Shown here: in pieces, positions 53,363 to 64,000 of the stretch
Numbering within the stretch: the first letter of the stretch is position 1
How the letters are laid out: each line of letters starts with the position of its first letter
From: Stutzerimonas decontaminans
GTDB lineage: Bacteria; Pseudomonadota; Gammaproteobacteria; Pseudomonadales; Pseudomonadaceae
Direction of reading: 5' to 3'
Length of the DNA: 64,000 bases
Assembly (NCBI RefSeq): GCF_000661915.1
Contig: NZ_CP007509.1
Coordinates: 3,481,001 to 3,545,000 of the forward strand
The notes under the pieces: model-generated
Seen by the model: only the letters and a program-made list of their open reading frames with translations
The model's database searches: none
Told to the model about the DNA's origin: nothing
Translations under genes and position numbers: made by a program

Positions 53363-56193
53363 GCCAGGAACGCTACGGCATCCGCCGCTTCGCCCTGCTG
53401 AACACCGCCGGCTACAGCCTCGGCATCTTTCCGCTGGAAAACCCGCTGTCGGTCTACGGCGCCAACAACCTCGGCAAGTCCGCGTCGATCAACGCGCTGC
53501 AGTTCCCGATCCTGGCGCGCATGTCGGACATGAGCTTTGGCAAGTACAGCCTCGAGCAGTCGCGCAAGTTCTACTTCGCCTCGGACACCAGCTACATCCT
53601 CGTCGAAGTCATGCTGCCCCACGGCCCGCACGTGATCGGCGTGGCCGGCCGAGGTCCGGGCGGCGGCTTCGGCCATCAGTTCTTCGTTTATCAGGGCTCG
53701 CTGGATCTCGACCATTACCAGCAGAACGGCACCTGCCTGCGCCAGCGCGAGCTGTTCGCCAACCTCGAACGCGCCGGCATCAAGGCCTACGAGGCCAAGC
53801 CGGACGAACTGCGTCGGCTGCTGGTCGGCGGGCACACCTCGATCCCGCTGGACATGACGCTGATCCCGCTGCGCTCGACCAGCGAGCAGAGCCTGAAAAC
53901 CTTCCGCGCGCTGTTTATCAACCTCCTCCACATGCGGGAGATCACCGCGGCCAAATTGAAGCAGCTGTTCCTCGATGCCTTCGAGCACAGCCTGCGCTCG
54001 GGCAGCGTCGATTACATCGCCGCCACCGAAGAAGCCTTCCGCGATGTGCGCCGCATGGAGCAGGACTACCAGGCGCTGGTCGCCGCCGGCCCGCTGGTCG
54101 AGGCGCTGGCTTCCGGTGTCGCTCAGCGCGAGCTGCTGCGCGGCAAGCTGCATCGCCTGTCGCCGTTGCTCGACAACCTGCTCGGCACCTGGCACGACTA
54201 CGCCGATGCGCGCAAGGAAGAGTTGGTGATCCAGGCCGAGCACTACCGTCGCGAGCAGGACGGCCTGCAGAACGAACAGCGCGGCTCGACCGGCGAGTTG
54301 ATGCGCCTGGAACGCGAGATCAGCGAAGCCCAGCGCTGGCTCGGCGAGCTGGCGGTGTTGAAGAACCGTTTCGCCCTGGTCGAGGACGCCCATGTGCTGG
54401 AGCAGCAGCTGCTCGCCGCCAAGGACGCCCACGACGAGCTGGCCGGTGCGCTGGCGCAGTCCCGCCAGTTCTCCAGCGAGGACCTCGACGAACGTCTGCG
54501 CGACCTGGAAAAGCGCCTGAAGTCGGTCAAGCAGCAGCTCGACCATGCGGACAACAACAGCTACTCGCGTTTGCGCGAGGAGTTCTCCCAGGCCGATGTG
54601 GATCGACTGATGCGCCTGTTCAACGGCCAGCTGTTCAGCCTGCCGCTGGGCGAGAAGGGCATCACCGCCGAGGGCGACGACTGGGTCAAGGCGGTCGAGG
54701 CCGTGCTGGATCGCTTCAAGGGCGACACCTTCTCGGTGCCGGGCCTGTCCATCGACCTCTCGCATATCGAGCCACCGGCGCTGCAGGCGCTGGCCGACCG
54801 TGCCGCCCTGCGCGACCAGAAGGATCGCCTGGAACGCGAACTCAAGCAGCTCAAGACCCAGCATGCCGTGGCCGTCGACCGCGCCGCGAGCAAGGCCCAG
54901 GCCGAGGCGCTGTACCAGGCCGTGCTGGATGCGCAGAAAGCGCTGGAGGATTTCCGCCGCAGCCAGACCCTGGCCGCCGAGGAGCCGGCGAAGCTGGAAC
55001 AGCTGGCGCAGGCCGAAGCCGCCCAGGAAGAACTCAAGCGCACCAGTGACGCCTTCGCCGAGCGCGTGCAGCATTTGTCCGCCAAGCTGCAGCTGGTCGG
55101 TCGCCAACTGGCCGACCTGGAAGCCAAGGAGCGCACCCTCGAAGACGCCCTGCGCCGCCGCCAGCTGTTACCGGCGAACCTGCCGTTCGGCACGCCCTTC
55201 ATGGACCCGGTGGACGACTCGCTGGACAACCTGCTGCCGCTGCTCAACGACTACCAGGACAGCTGGCAGGCCCTGCAGCGCGTCGACGGCCAGATCGAGG
55301 CGCTGTATGCGCAGGTGCGCCTGAAAGGCGTAGCCAAGTTCGATAGCGAGGAAGACCCCGAGCGCCGCCTGCAGCTGCTGGTCAATGCCTACGCCCACCG
55401 TCAAGACGAGGCGCTGACCCTAGCCAAGGCGCGCCGTGCCGCGGTCACCGACATCGCCCGGACGCTGCGCAACATCCGCAGCGACTACGAGAGCCTGGAA
55501 CACCAGCTCGCGCTGTTCAACCGCGAGATCAACAAGCGTCAGGTTTCCAACCTTGCGAGCTTCCGCATCGTGCTGGCGCCGAACAAGGATGCGCTCAAAC
55601 ACATCGACCAGATCATTCACAGCGCTGGACAGTACGAGGAAGGCGAGACGCTGTCGGTGTTCGATCTTTCCCAGTCGTCCGAACAGGACGCGAAGAACGA
55701 GGAAGCCAAGGAGTACCTGGCGCGCCTGGTGGCAGCGAACAACAACCAGCTGGGCCTGAAGGACCTGTTCGAGCTGGCGTTCGAAATCACCAAGGTCGGC
55801 GGCCAGCCGGTGATTCACACCGACATCGATGGCGCGGCGTCCAACGGCACCACCATGACCATCAAGGCGCTGACCAACATGTACCTGCTGCTGCACTTGA
55901 TGGACCGCGAGCAGGCCGGGCGCATCCGCCTACCCTACTACCTCGACGAGGCGGCGGACATCGACGAGCGCAACCAGCAGGCGCTGATCGAAACCAGCCT
56001 GCAGCTGGGCTTCGTGCCGATCCTCGCTTCGGTCAAGCCGCAAGTCTCGGCCCACGTCGCCATCGACCTGGAAGGCGGCAGCGGACCTGCCGGCATCTAC
56101 ATCGACGAGGCGGACTGGAAATACATCAGCCGCCGCGAACCGGTCGCCAGCGAGCACACTGCCTCAGCCCAAAGGGCCGAAGAGCCGGCCTGA
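53359..56193 (+). CDS. mksB: SMC-like condensin ATPase MksB
   Basis: A 944-residue MukB-like ATPase. The N-terminal head holds Walker A GANNLGKS (34-41). Long coiled coils run from about 230 to 800 with a short hinge. The C-terminal head holds NGTTMTIKALTNM, the signature-type motif, and Walker B YYLDEAADID (Asp863-Glu864). It compacts and segregates chromosomes with MksE and MksF. No toprim nuclease MksG/JetD follows, so this is the condensin version, not a plasmid-defence Wadjet set. Confidence 0.9.
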   Translation: MSQERYGIRRFALLNTAGYSLGIFPLENPLSVYGANNLGKSASINALQFPILARMSDMSFGKYSLEQSRKFYFASDTSYILVEVMLPHGPHVIGVAGRGPGGGFGHQFFVYQGSLDLDHYQQNGTCLRQRELFANLERAGIKAYEAKPDELRRLLVGGHTSIPLDMTLIPLRSTSEQSLKTFRALFINLLHMREITAAKLKQLFLDAFEHSLRSGSVDYIAATEEAFRDVRRMEQDYQALVAAGPLVEALASGVAQRELLRGKLHRLSPLLDNLLGTWHDYADARKEELVIQAEHYRREQDGLQNEQRGSTGELMRLEREISEAQRWLGELAVLKNRFALVEDAHVLEQQLLAAKDAHDELAGALAQSRQFSSEDLDERLRDLEKRLKSVKQQLDHADNNSYSRLREEFSQADVDRLMRLFNGQLFSLPLGEKGITAEGDDWVKAVEAVLDRFKGDTFSVPGLSIDLSHIEPPALQALADRAALRDQKDRLERELKQLKTQHAVAVDRAASKAQAEALYQAVLDAQKALEDFRRSQTLAAEEPAKLEQLAQAEAAQEELKRTSDAFAERVQHLSAKLQLVGRQLADLEAKERTLEDALRRRQLLPANLPFGTPFMDPVDDSLDNLLPLLNDYQDSWQALQRVDGQIEALYAQVRLKGVAKFDSEEDPERRLQLLVNAYAHRQDEALTLAKARRAAVTDIARTLRNIRSDYESLEHQLALFNREINKRQVSNLASFRIVLAPNKDALKHIDQIIHSAGQYEEGETLSVFDLSQSSEQDAKNEEAKEYLARLVAANNNQLGLKDLFELAFEITKVGGQPVIHTDIDGAASNGTTMTIKALTNMYLLLHLMDREQAGRIRLPYYLDEAADIDERNQQALIETSLQLGFVPILASVKPQVSAHVAIDLEGGSGPAGIYIDEADWKYISRREPVASEHTASAQRAEEPA

Positions 56194-56207
56194 TCTCCCT
56201 GAACGAC

Positions 56208-56232
56208 AAAGGGCCCCCAGGGGCCCTTTTTT
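56208..56232 (+). terminator. terminator after mksB
   Basis: AAAGGGCCCC and GGGGCCC followed by six T, 15 bases past the stop. Confidence 0.85.
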
Positions 56233-56298
56233 ATGCGCATCCGGCTCTCGCGTGGGACGGGCTAGGCCCACCAATACCCGGATCATCAAGCCAGCGCG

Positions 56299-58608
56299 TC
56301 ACCTGACACTGGCAGCTTGCCCCAGCTCGATCTTCGGCGCCCAGTCGAACCACTCCTCCTGCGGCTCCTTGAACAAGGCAAAGGTCTGCCCTGGCAAGGC
56401 TCGCTGCCCCATGCGCTCGCCATCAGGCGTGGCAAAGGCAACGCCGCCCTCGATCAGCGACTCCAACGAATCGGTACGCAGGCTGGCACCTTTGAACAGG
56501 CTGAAGTCGACACCGAAGCCACTGGTTTCCCAGAACCGGCTGCCGGTGTGCACCAGCGCGGCATAGCGTGGCTCGATCAGTACACGGATCAGCACACGGT
56601 CGGCAGTCTGACCGAGCTCATAGCCAGTCACCTCACCGACCTTCACCTCGCGGTAGGTCACCGCATTACCCGGCTTGATCGAGCCCAGTCGCGCCGCGCT
56701 GAGGACCAGGGCGAGCCCTTCGCCAGCCTTCTGTGGCTCACGCTCCTGCCCCACGAAACGCGCTTGAGCGGTCGCACCCGGTTTGCCGGGAGCAACCTCA
56801 AGATAGGGACCACTGACCAGCGTATCCAGATTCGCGGTGCGCATGATGCCCAGCTCGGGCCGTACGACCCAGAACTGCGTGCCCGCACGAGCAATCCGCG
56901 ACTCCGCGGCGGTAATCCGGGCCTGCAGCACGACGTGTCCGAGGTCGTCGCTCAGCGTCACACTGTCAACCTCTCCGACCTCCAGCCCCTTGTAGCGGAT
57001 CGGCGTCCCGGCACCGAGGCCGTCGCCGCGGTCCAGGCGAATCTCAATCGAGGTACCGCGTCGTATCGCGCTATCCCTGTCCTTGTGCAATTCAAAGCGG
57101 GGCACTTTCCTGGTGGCCGACGCGTGCGGATCCGGCGTCTCGAAAGCGATGCCGCCGGCCAGCAGGCTCTGCAGCGATTCGCTGCGCACTTCTATACCGG
57201 ACAGTCCGCCGGTCAGGGAAATGCCACTGGCGTTCCAGAAGCGGCTCGAGCTGTTCACCAGATCGGCATAGGGCTGTTCGATATGCACGCCAACCACGAC
57301 CCGCTGCTGGTCGCGCGAGAACTGGTAGCTCTGCACGGAGCCAACCCGTACCTGCCGATAGAGGACCGGGCTGCCGACATCCAGCGAGCCGAGATTGTCG
57401 GCGGTCAGCACCAAGTGAAGCCCCGGAGAACGTATATCCAGCGGCGGCGCCTTGGCTCGCGCGGCGAAATTGCGCCGGGGTTCGGCGCCCTTCTCGCCAG
57501 GGCGAACCGAAATGTAATTGCCGCGCACGAGGGCCTCGAGCCCGGAAATGCCGGCGACCGATACCGATGGCTTGACCACCCAGAATTGCGTGTCCTCGAC
57601 CAGATAGTCCTCGAACAGCGGGTCGATGGAGAGTTCGGCCTGCGCGCCGCTGAGGTCCGAATCGATATCCAGCTTCTTCAGCAAACCGACCTGCATGCCT
57701 TTGTAGATCACCGGCGTGCGACCGGCCTGCAGCCCGTCGAAATCCTGCAGCGATACGAGCGTCTTGATACCGGCCTGGGCGGCATCGAAGTCCTCGTAAA
57801 GACGGAACGGAATGCTCGGGTCGGTGGCTGGGCTGTCCTTGCGGTGCGCTGGCGTGGCAAAGGCGATGCCGCCGGCCACGATGCTGGCCAGCGACTCCGT
57901 ACGAAACTTCACGCCCGTCAGCCCGGCGTCCACGGTGACACCGCTGGCGTTCCAGAATCGCGTGTGTTTGCGCACCAGATGCGCGTACTCCGGCTGGATA
58001 TACAGCTGCACCTCGACAGTGCTGTCGTCCTCGGCGAGCACGTAGTTCTTCACCTGCCCGACCTGGATCTGCCGGTAGAACACTGGGCTGCCGCGATTCA
58101 GCGAACCGAGGCGTTCGGCCTTGAGCGTCAGGTGCAGGCCGATACGGCTATCCGACATCGGTGGCTCTTCCGCCAGCGCGACGAAACGCTTGGTCGGCTC
58201 GCCATCGGCAGGGCTGATGCCGATATAGTTGCCCGACACCAGCGTCTCCAGGCCTGTGATCCCGGCTAGCGTGACGCTGGGCTTGACCAGCCAGAAGCGT
58301 GTACCGCTGCGCAGGTAGCCATCGACGTCCTTGTTCATCTCGATGTCCGCAACCACGACTTGCCGACGCTCATCGTCGCCTAGGCGCAGATCACGCACGA
58401 CACCGATCGTCATGCCCTTGTAGAGCACCGACGTCTTGCCGATCTCGATACCCTCGGCACTCTCGAAGACCACCTCGATGTGGATGCCTCGCTCGCTATA
58501 GGCCTGCCAGGCGAGCCACGCTCCGATCATCAGAGCGATCAGCGGCAGAATCCAGATGGCCGACCAGCTTGAGGCAGGACGGGTATTGGCTTGTGGCAAG
58601 TCAGTCAT
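56299..58608 (-). CDS. pqiB: PqiB/LetB-like MCE protein with six MCE domains
   Basis: A 769-residue envelope protein. One N-terminal membrane helix (about 14-36) is followed by six MCE domains of about 100 residues, alternating two types: one starts like FESAEGIEIGKTSVLYKG, the other like GLHLTLKAERLGSLNRGSPV. E. coli PqiB has three and LetB seven, so this is intermediate. Stacked MCE rings form a tunnel for phospholipids across the periplasm. It overlaps the upstream PqiA gene by 8 bp. The symbol is by family. Confidence 0.85.
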   Translation of the reverse strand: MTDLPQANTRPASSWSAIWILPLIALMIGAWLAWQAYSERGIHIEVVFESAEGIEIGKTSVLYKGMTIGVVRDLRLGDDERRQVVVADIEMNKDVDGYLRSGTRFWLVKPSVTLAGITGLETLVSGNYIGISPADGEPTKRFVALAEEPPMSDSRIGLHLTLKAERLGSLNRGSPVFYRQIQVGQVKNYVLAEDDSTVEVQLYIQPEYAHLVRKHTRFWNASGVTVDAGLTGVKFRTESLASIVAGGIAFATPAHRKDSPATDPSIPFRLYEDFDAAQAGIKTLVSLQDFDGLQAGRTPVIYKGMQVGLLKKLDIDSDLSGAQAELSIDPLFEDYLVEDTQFWVVKPSVSVAGISGLEALVRGNYISVRPGEKGAEPRRNFAARAKAPPLDIRSPGLHLVLTADNLGSLDVGSPVLYRQVRVGSVQSYQFSRDQQRVVVGVHIEQPYADLVNSSSRFWNASGISLTGGLSGIEVRSESLQSLLAGGIAFETPDPHASATRKVPRFELHKDRDSAIRRGTSIEIRLDRGDGLGAGTPIRYKGLEVGEVDSVTLSDDLGHVVLQARITAAESRIARAGTQFWVVRPELGIMRTANLDTLVSGPYLEVAPGKPGATAQARFVGQEREPQKAGEGLALVLSAARLGSIKPGNAVTYREVKVGEVTGYELGQTADRVLIRVLIEPRYAALVHTGSRFWETSGFGVDFSLFKGASLRTDSLESLIEGGVAFATPDGERMGQRALPGQTFALFKEPQEEWFDWAPKIELGQAASVR

Positions 58609-59224
58609 GCTTGTTCCCGGATTCCGTGTTATCCCAGATCAGACGAGGGTCGAACGTGATCGCAGCCAGCATGGTCAGGACGACCACGCTGGCGAAGGCT
58701 ATTGCGCCGAAGCCGGCTTCAACGCTGGCAAGGCTGCCGAAATTGACGATTGCCACCAGAATGGCGATGACGAAGATATCGAGCATGGACCAGCGTCCGA
58801 TCCACTCGATAAAGCGAAAAACCAGAATCCGCTGGCGCGGCGACATCGGATGGTGGCGCTGCACCGAAAACAGCAACATCGCGATCCCGACCAGCTTGAA
58901 GGTCGGTACCAGAATGCTGGCGATGAACACCACAGCGGCAATCGGAAACATGCCGTGCTTGGCCAGGGTGACGACGCCGGACATGATCGTATCCGGTGTG
59001 CCGCTGCCGAGCATGCGCACCGTCATGATCGGCAGAAGATTGGCCGGCAGATAGAGCAGTGCTGCAGTGATCAAAAGCGCCCAGGTTCGAACGATGCTAT
59101 TGGGCCTGCGCATATGCACGCGGGCGCCACAGCGGGTGCAGCGCTGATGGCGCTGGCCGGCGTCGGCTCGATTGAGCTGGTGACACTCGTGGCAAACCAT
59201 CAACCCGGCGTCAGCGGCGCGCAT
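58601..59224 (-). CDS. pqiA: PqiA-like membrane protein, second half
   Basis: A 207-residue protein with a rubredoxin-like zinc site (VCHECHQL at 10-17 and CTRCG at 29-33) and four hydrophobic segments from about residue 46. LYLPANLLPIMTVRML matches the PqiA/LetA signature. In E. coli one 420-residue protein holds two such halves; here each half is its own gene. It feeds lipid to the MCE tunnel. The next gene overlaps. Confidence 0.85.
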   Translation of the reverse strand: MRAADAGLMVCHECHQLNRADAGQRHQRCTRCGARVHMRRPNSIVRTWALLITAALLYLPANLLPIMTVRMLGSGTPDTIMSGVVTLAKHGMFPIAAVVFIASILVPTFKLVGIAMLLFSVQRHHPMSPRQRILVFRFIEWIGRWSMLDIFVIAILVAIVNFGSLASVEAGFGAIAFASVVVLTMLAAITFDPRLIWDNTESGNKHD

Positions 59225-59867
59225 CGCGACGCTCCGACAAGGCTTCCCAGACCTGGTGCGGTGACATCACCAACTCTAGCCAGACCTGAACGACCAGCAG
59301 ACCGGCAAAGCACGCCAGCCCAATACCAAGGCTAAGCTCGGCCATATCCCTGAGCTTGATGATCGATACCAAGATGCCGAGCAGATAGACCTCCAGCATT
59401 CCCCATTCCCGTAGATGGTGATAGGTCCGATAGAGCGCCACGCCTAACGGCTTTGCTCGATCGAAAGCAATGCACGACAGCACTGCGAGCTGACACAGCA
59501 GCTTCAGCAACGGCACCGCCATGCTGCAAAGAAATACCACTACGGCAATGCCTTGCATGCCGCTGTTATAGAGGCTCAGCACACCGCTCCAGACGGTATC
59601 TTGGGTGACCCTGCCAAGCAGATTCAATTGCATGATGGGGAGAAAATTGGCAGGGAAGTACAACAGCAACGCGGCAAGCACCAAGGCCATTCCAGGCCCG
59701 ACGATACGATGGCGCAAGCGAAACAGCTCACAACCGCAACGCGGGCACTCGGCAACCTCACCGAGGTTGAGCGCTGGCTTGAGCATCAGCAGGTCACATT
59801 CAGGACAAGCGGCCAGCTGCTCGAGCGGAACCTCCTCAAGCCCTGGCGTAGCAGCCGATTCCGGCAT
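59211..59867 (-). CDS. pqiA: PqiA-like membrane protein, first half
   Basis: A 218-residue protein with a zinc site (CPECDLL at 19-25 and CPRCGCE at 41-47), four membrane segments and YFPANFLPIMQLNLLG (about 69-84). First gene of the three-gene operon; it overlaps its partner by 14 bp. The split looks stable because both halves are complete and have their own zinc site. The start is weakly supported: no clear ribosome site is seen. Confidence 0.83.
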   Translation of the reverse strand: MPESAATPGLEEVPLEQLAACPECDLLMLKPALNLGEVAECPRCGCELFRLRHRIVGPGMALVLAALLLYFPANFLPIMQLNLLGRVTQDTVWSGVLSLYNSGMQGIAVVVFLCSMAVPLLKLLCQLAVLSCIAFDRAKPLGVALYRTYHHLREWGMLEVYLLGILVSIIKLRDMAELSLGIGLACFAGLLVVQVWLELVMSPHQVWEALSERRDARR

Positions 59868-60263
59868 GGCAAATATCCGAGCAAAGTGCTCATTCTAAAC
59901 GAGCGGAGAACGCCGCTGTGAGCTGTCAGTCGGACGAAGACGAAGACACTCAGTAGCGGTGAGCGACCGTGTGGGGTTACCGATGCGTTGCCATTGGTAC
60001 GCGGTCTGGCGGGCGCCTACGCATAGCCGCCCGAGGACAGCCTGGCCCGCGGCTTATCGCGCAGCCGTTGGTCAGCAGAAAACGACAACGCTGATTTCAG
60101 CATCGACGCTATCTGACGGCATTACCACAGCTCTCGATATAGATCGCAGGCAGACGCGCCTCAGAACAAGGCCCGCACTGCCACGTCTTACCCCCACGCT
60201 GTTCGGTCAACCCTTCGACGCACCGAGCCAGGAGCAGCCAGTGCCTACAGCGGCTTTCTTCAG
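59868..60263. other. intergenic region with nothing recognised
   Basis: About 400 bp between the pqi operon start and the rRNA terminator. It must hold the pqi promoter, but no convincing -35/-10 pair, repeat or coding frame was found. Confidence 0.5.
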
Positions 60264-60308
60264 CGCAAAAGCAAACCCCCGACCGGATTACTCCGATCGG
60301 GGGTTTGG
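60264..60308 (-). terminator. rRNA operon terminator
   Basis: CCCCGATCGGA and TCCGGTCGGGGG pair (G-T allowed) around a short loop, then GTTTGCTTTTG on the minus strand, eight bases beyond 5S rRNA. Confidence 0.8.
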
Positions 60309-60315
60309 GATAAGA

Positions 60316-60432
60316 GCTTGACGATGACCTACTCTCACATGGGGAGACCCCACACTACCATCGGCGATGCGTCGTTTCACTACTGAGTTCGGGATGGGAT
60401 CAGGTGGTTCCAACGCTCTATGGTCGTCAAGC
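60316..60432 (-). rRNA. rrf: 5S ribosomal RNA
   Basis: Full-length 5S. The ends GCTTGACGA and TCGTCAAGC pair as helix I, and the conserved CCGAACTCAG and GGTAGTGTGGGG are present. Ends are approximate. Confidence 0.95.
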
Positions 60433-60581
60433 AATTCGGTTGGGGAGTCGGTGTTGAGTCGCTTCCCCTAATTGGGTATGTGATGTCTGTTTCGATGTTA
60501 CTTGCGAGTGTTGCTGATCTTCGGTTTGTTTGTCGACTTCAACCGTCTGACACGCAAACATCAAATTGTTTGGGTGTTATA

Positions 60582-63471
<2,890 letters not shown>

Positions 63472-63726
63472 ATATAACCCCAAGCAATCTGGTTACTGTC
63501 TAATAACGTGAAGACGACATTCGCCGAAAATCCGCAATTTTACTCGCAAATTTTACCTTGACTTGAATAACCACCAGTGAAAGTGATCACTCAAATCTAC
63601 TTCTATCACATACCCAAATTTTTAAAGAACACTTCTGGCGCAAAGACCAGAAATCAATACCCTCAAACATCCGGCAGGATGCCCAAGCAGCACTCATTTC
63701 TGAGCTTTCAGCGATTATCGAGTTAA

Positions 63727-63802
63727 TGGTGGAGCCAAGGAGGATCGAACTCCTGACCTCCTGCGTGCAAAGCAGGCGCTCTCCCAGCTGAGCTATGGCC
63801 CC
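63727..63802 (-). tRNA. tRNA-Ala (anticodon UGC)
   Basis: 76 bases with encoded CCA; acceptor GGGGCCA, anticodon loop TTTGCAC, T-loop GTTCGATCC. It lies in the 16S-23S spacer. Confidence 0.96.
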
Positions 63803-63832
63803 ATCTACAGATCGGCCACATCCCATGACAAT

Positions 63833-63909
<77 letters not shown>

Positions 63910-64000
63910 AATCGTCTCTCTCGGGTCGAAACCCAATCGCTTTTCGCTAGTGAATCAAGCAATTCGTGTGGGAGCTTATGAAGAAGCTGAAGTCTTCGAT

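Noticed and set aside
51365..56193. Wadjet-type plasmid defence system
   Set aside because: No MksG/JetD nuclease gene is present; the gene order and neighbours match the chromosomal MksBEF condensin.

Overview
This 64 kb window is a high-GC chromosome segment from a gamma-proteobacterium of the Pseudomonas group, most likely the P. stutzeri (Stutzerimonas) lineage. Three things suggest this: the olsBA, folM-folX, liu, mksFEB and pqi-rrn neighbourhoods are arranged as in pseudomonads, A-rich Crc/Hfq-type sites precede catabolic genes, and short GTAGGGTGG palindromes are scattered between genes. There is no prophage, insertion sequence or CRISPR array.

Layout. 1-9.2 kb is housekeeping: a cut-off acyl-CoA-dehydrogenase-like gene, ornithine-lipid synthesis (olsB-olsA), acpH, a class II aldolase, a flavodoxin, a PilZ protein, pterin genes folM-folX, a DUF1244/HopJ pair and cysZ. 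9.2-29.8 kb is a leucine/isovalerate regulon: a branched-chain-type ABC importer (livGF, binding protein, livHM), an OprD porin, an AhpD-like protein, an acyl-CoA ligase, uvsE, then liuABCDE, a succinyl-CoA:acetoacetate CoA-transferase, a thiolase and the MerR regulator LiuR. LiuR-type palindromes sit before liuA, the ligase and livG. The enzymes take isovaleryl-CoA to acetoacetate and then to acetyl-CoA.

29.9-39.1 kb looks like a self-contained uptake module under sigma-54 control: a TRAP importer (dctPQM), a PAS-domain sigma-54 activator, a DoxX protein, a secreted tannase-family esterase and a second OprD porin. All three structural promoters (dctP, esterase, porin) combine a -24/-12 element with two or three copies of the same inverted repeat, YGTCCR-N6-YGGACR. 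I infer that the cell hydrolyses an ester outside the cytoplasm and brings the released acid in through the porin and the TRAP system. The substrate is unknown. This module is the best candidate for an undescribed system.

39.1-64 kb is again mostly housekeeping: three small membrane proteins, tRNA-Met, an EamA exporter with a carbonic anhydrase, trehalose synthesis (otsBA), rimI-holD-leuA as an overlapping set, carboxynorspermidine synthesis, the MksFEB condensin, a PqiAB/LetAB-type lipid transport operon, and a minus-strand rRNA operon (tRNA-Ile, tRNA-Ala, 23S, 5S) whose 16S gene lies beyond the right edge.

The two OprD genes point in opposite directions. They are nearly identical over their last ~590 bp, giving an inverted repeat that flanks about 23.6 kb including the liu and TRAP regions.
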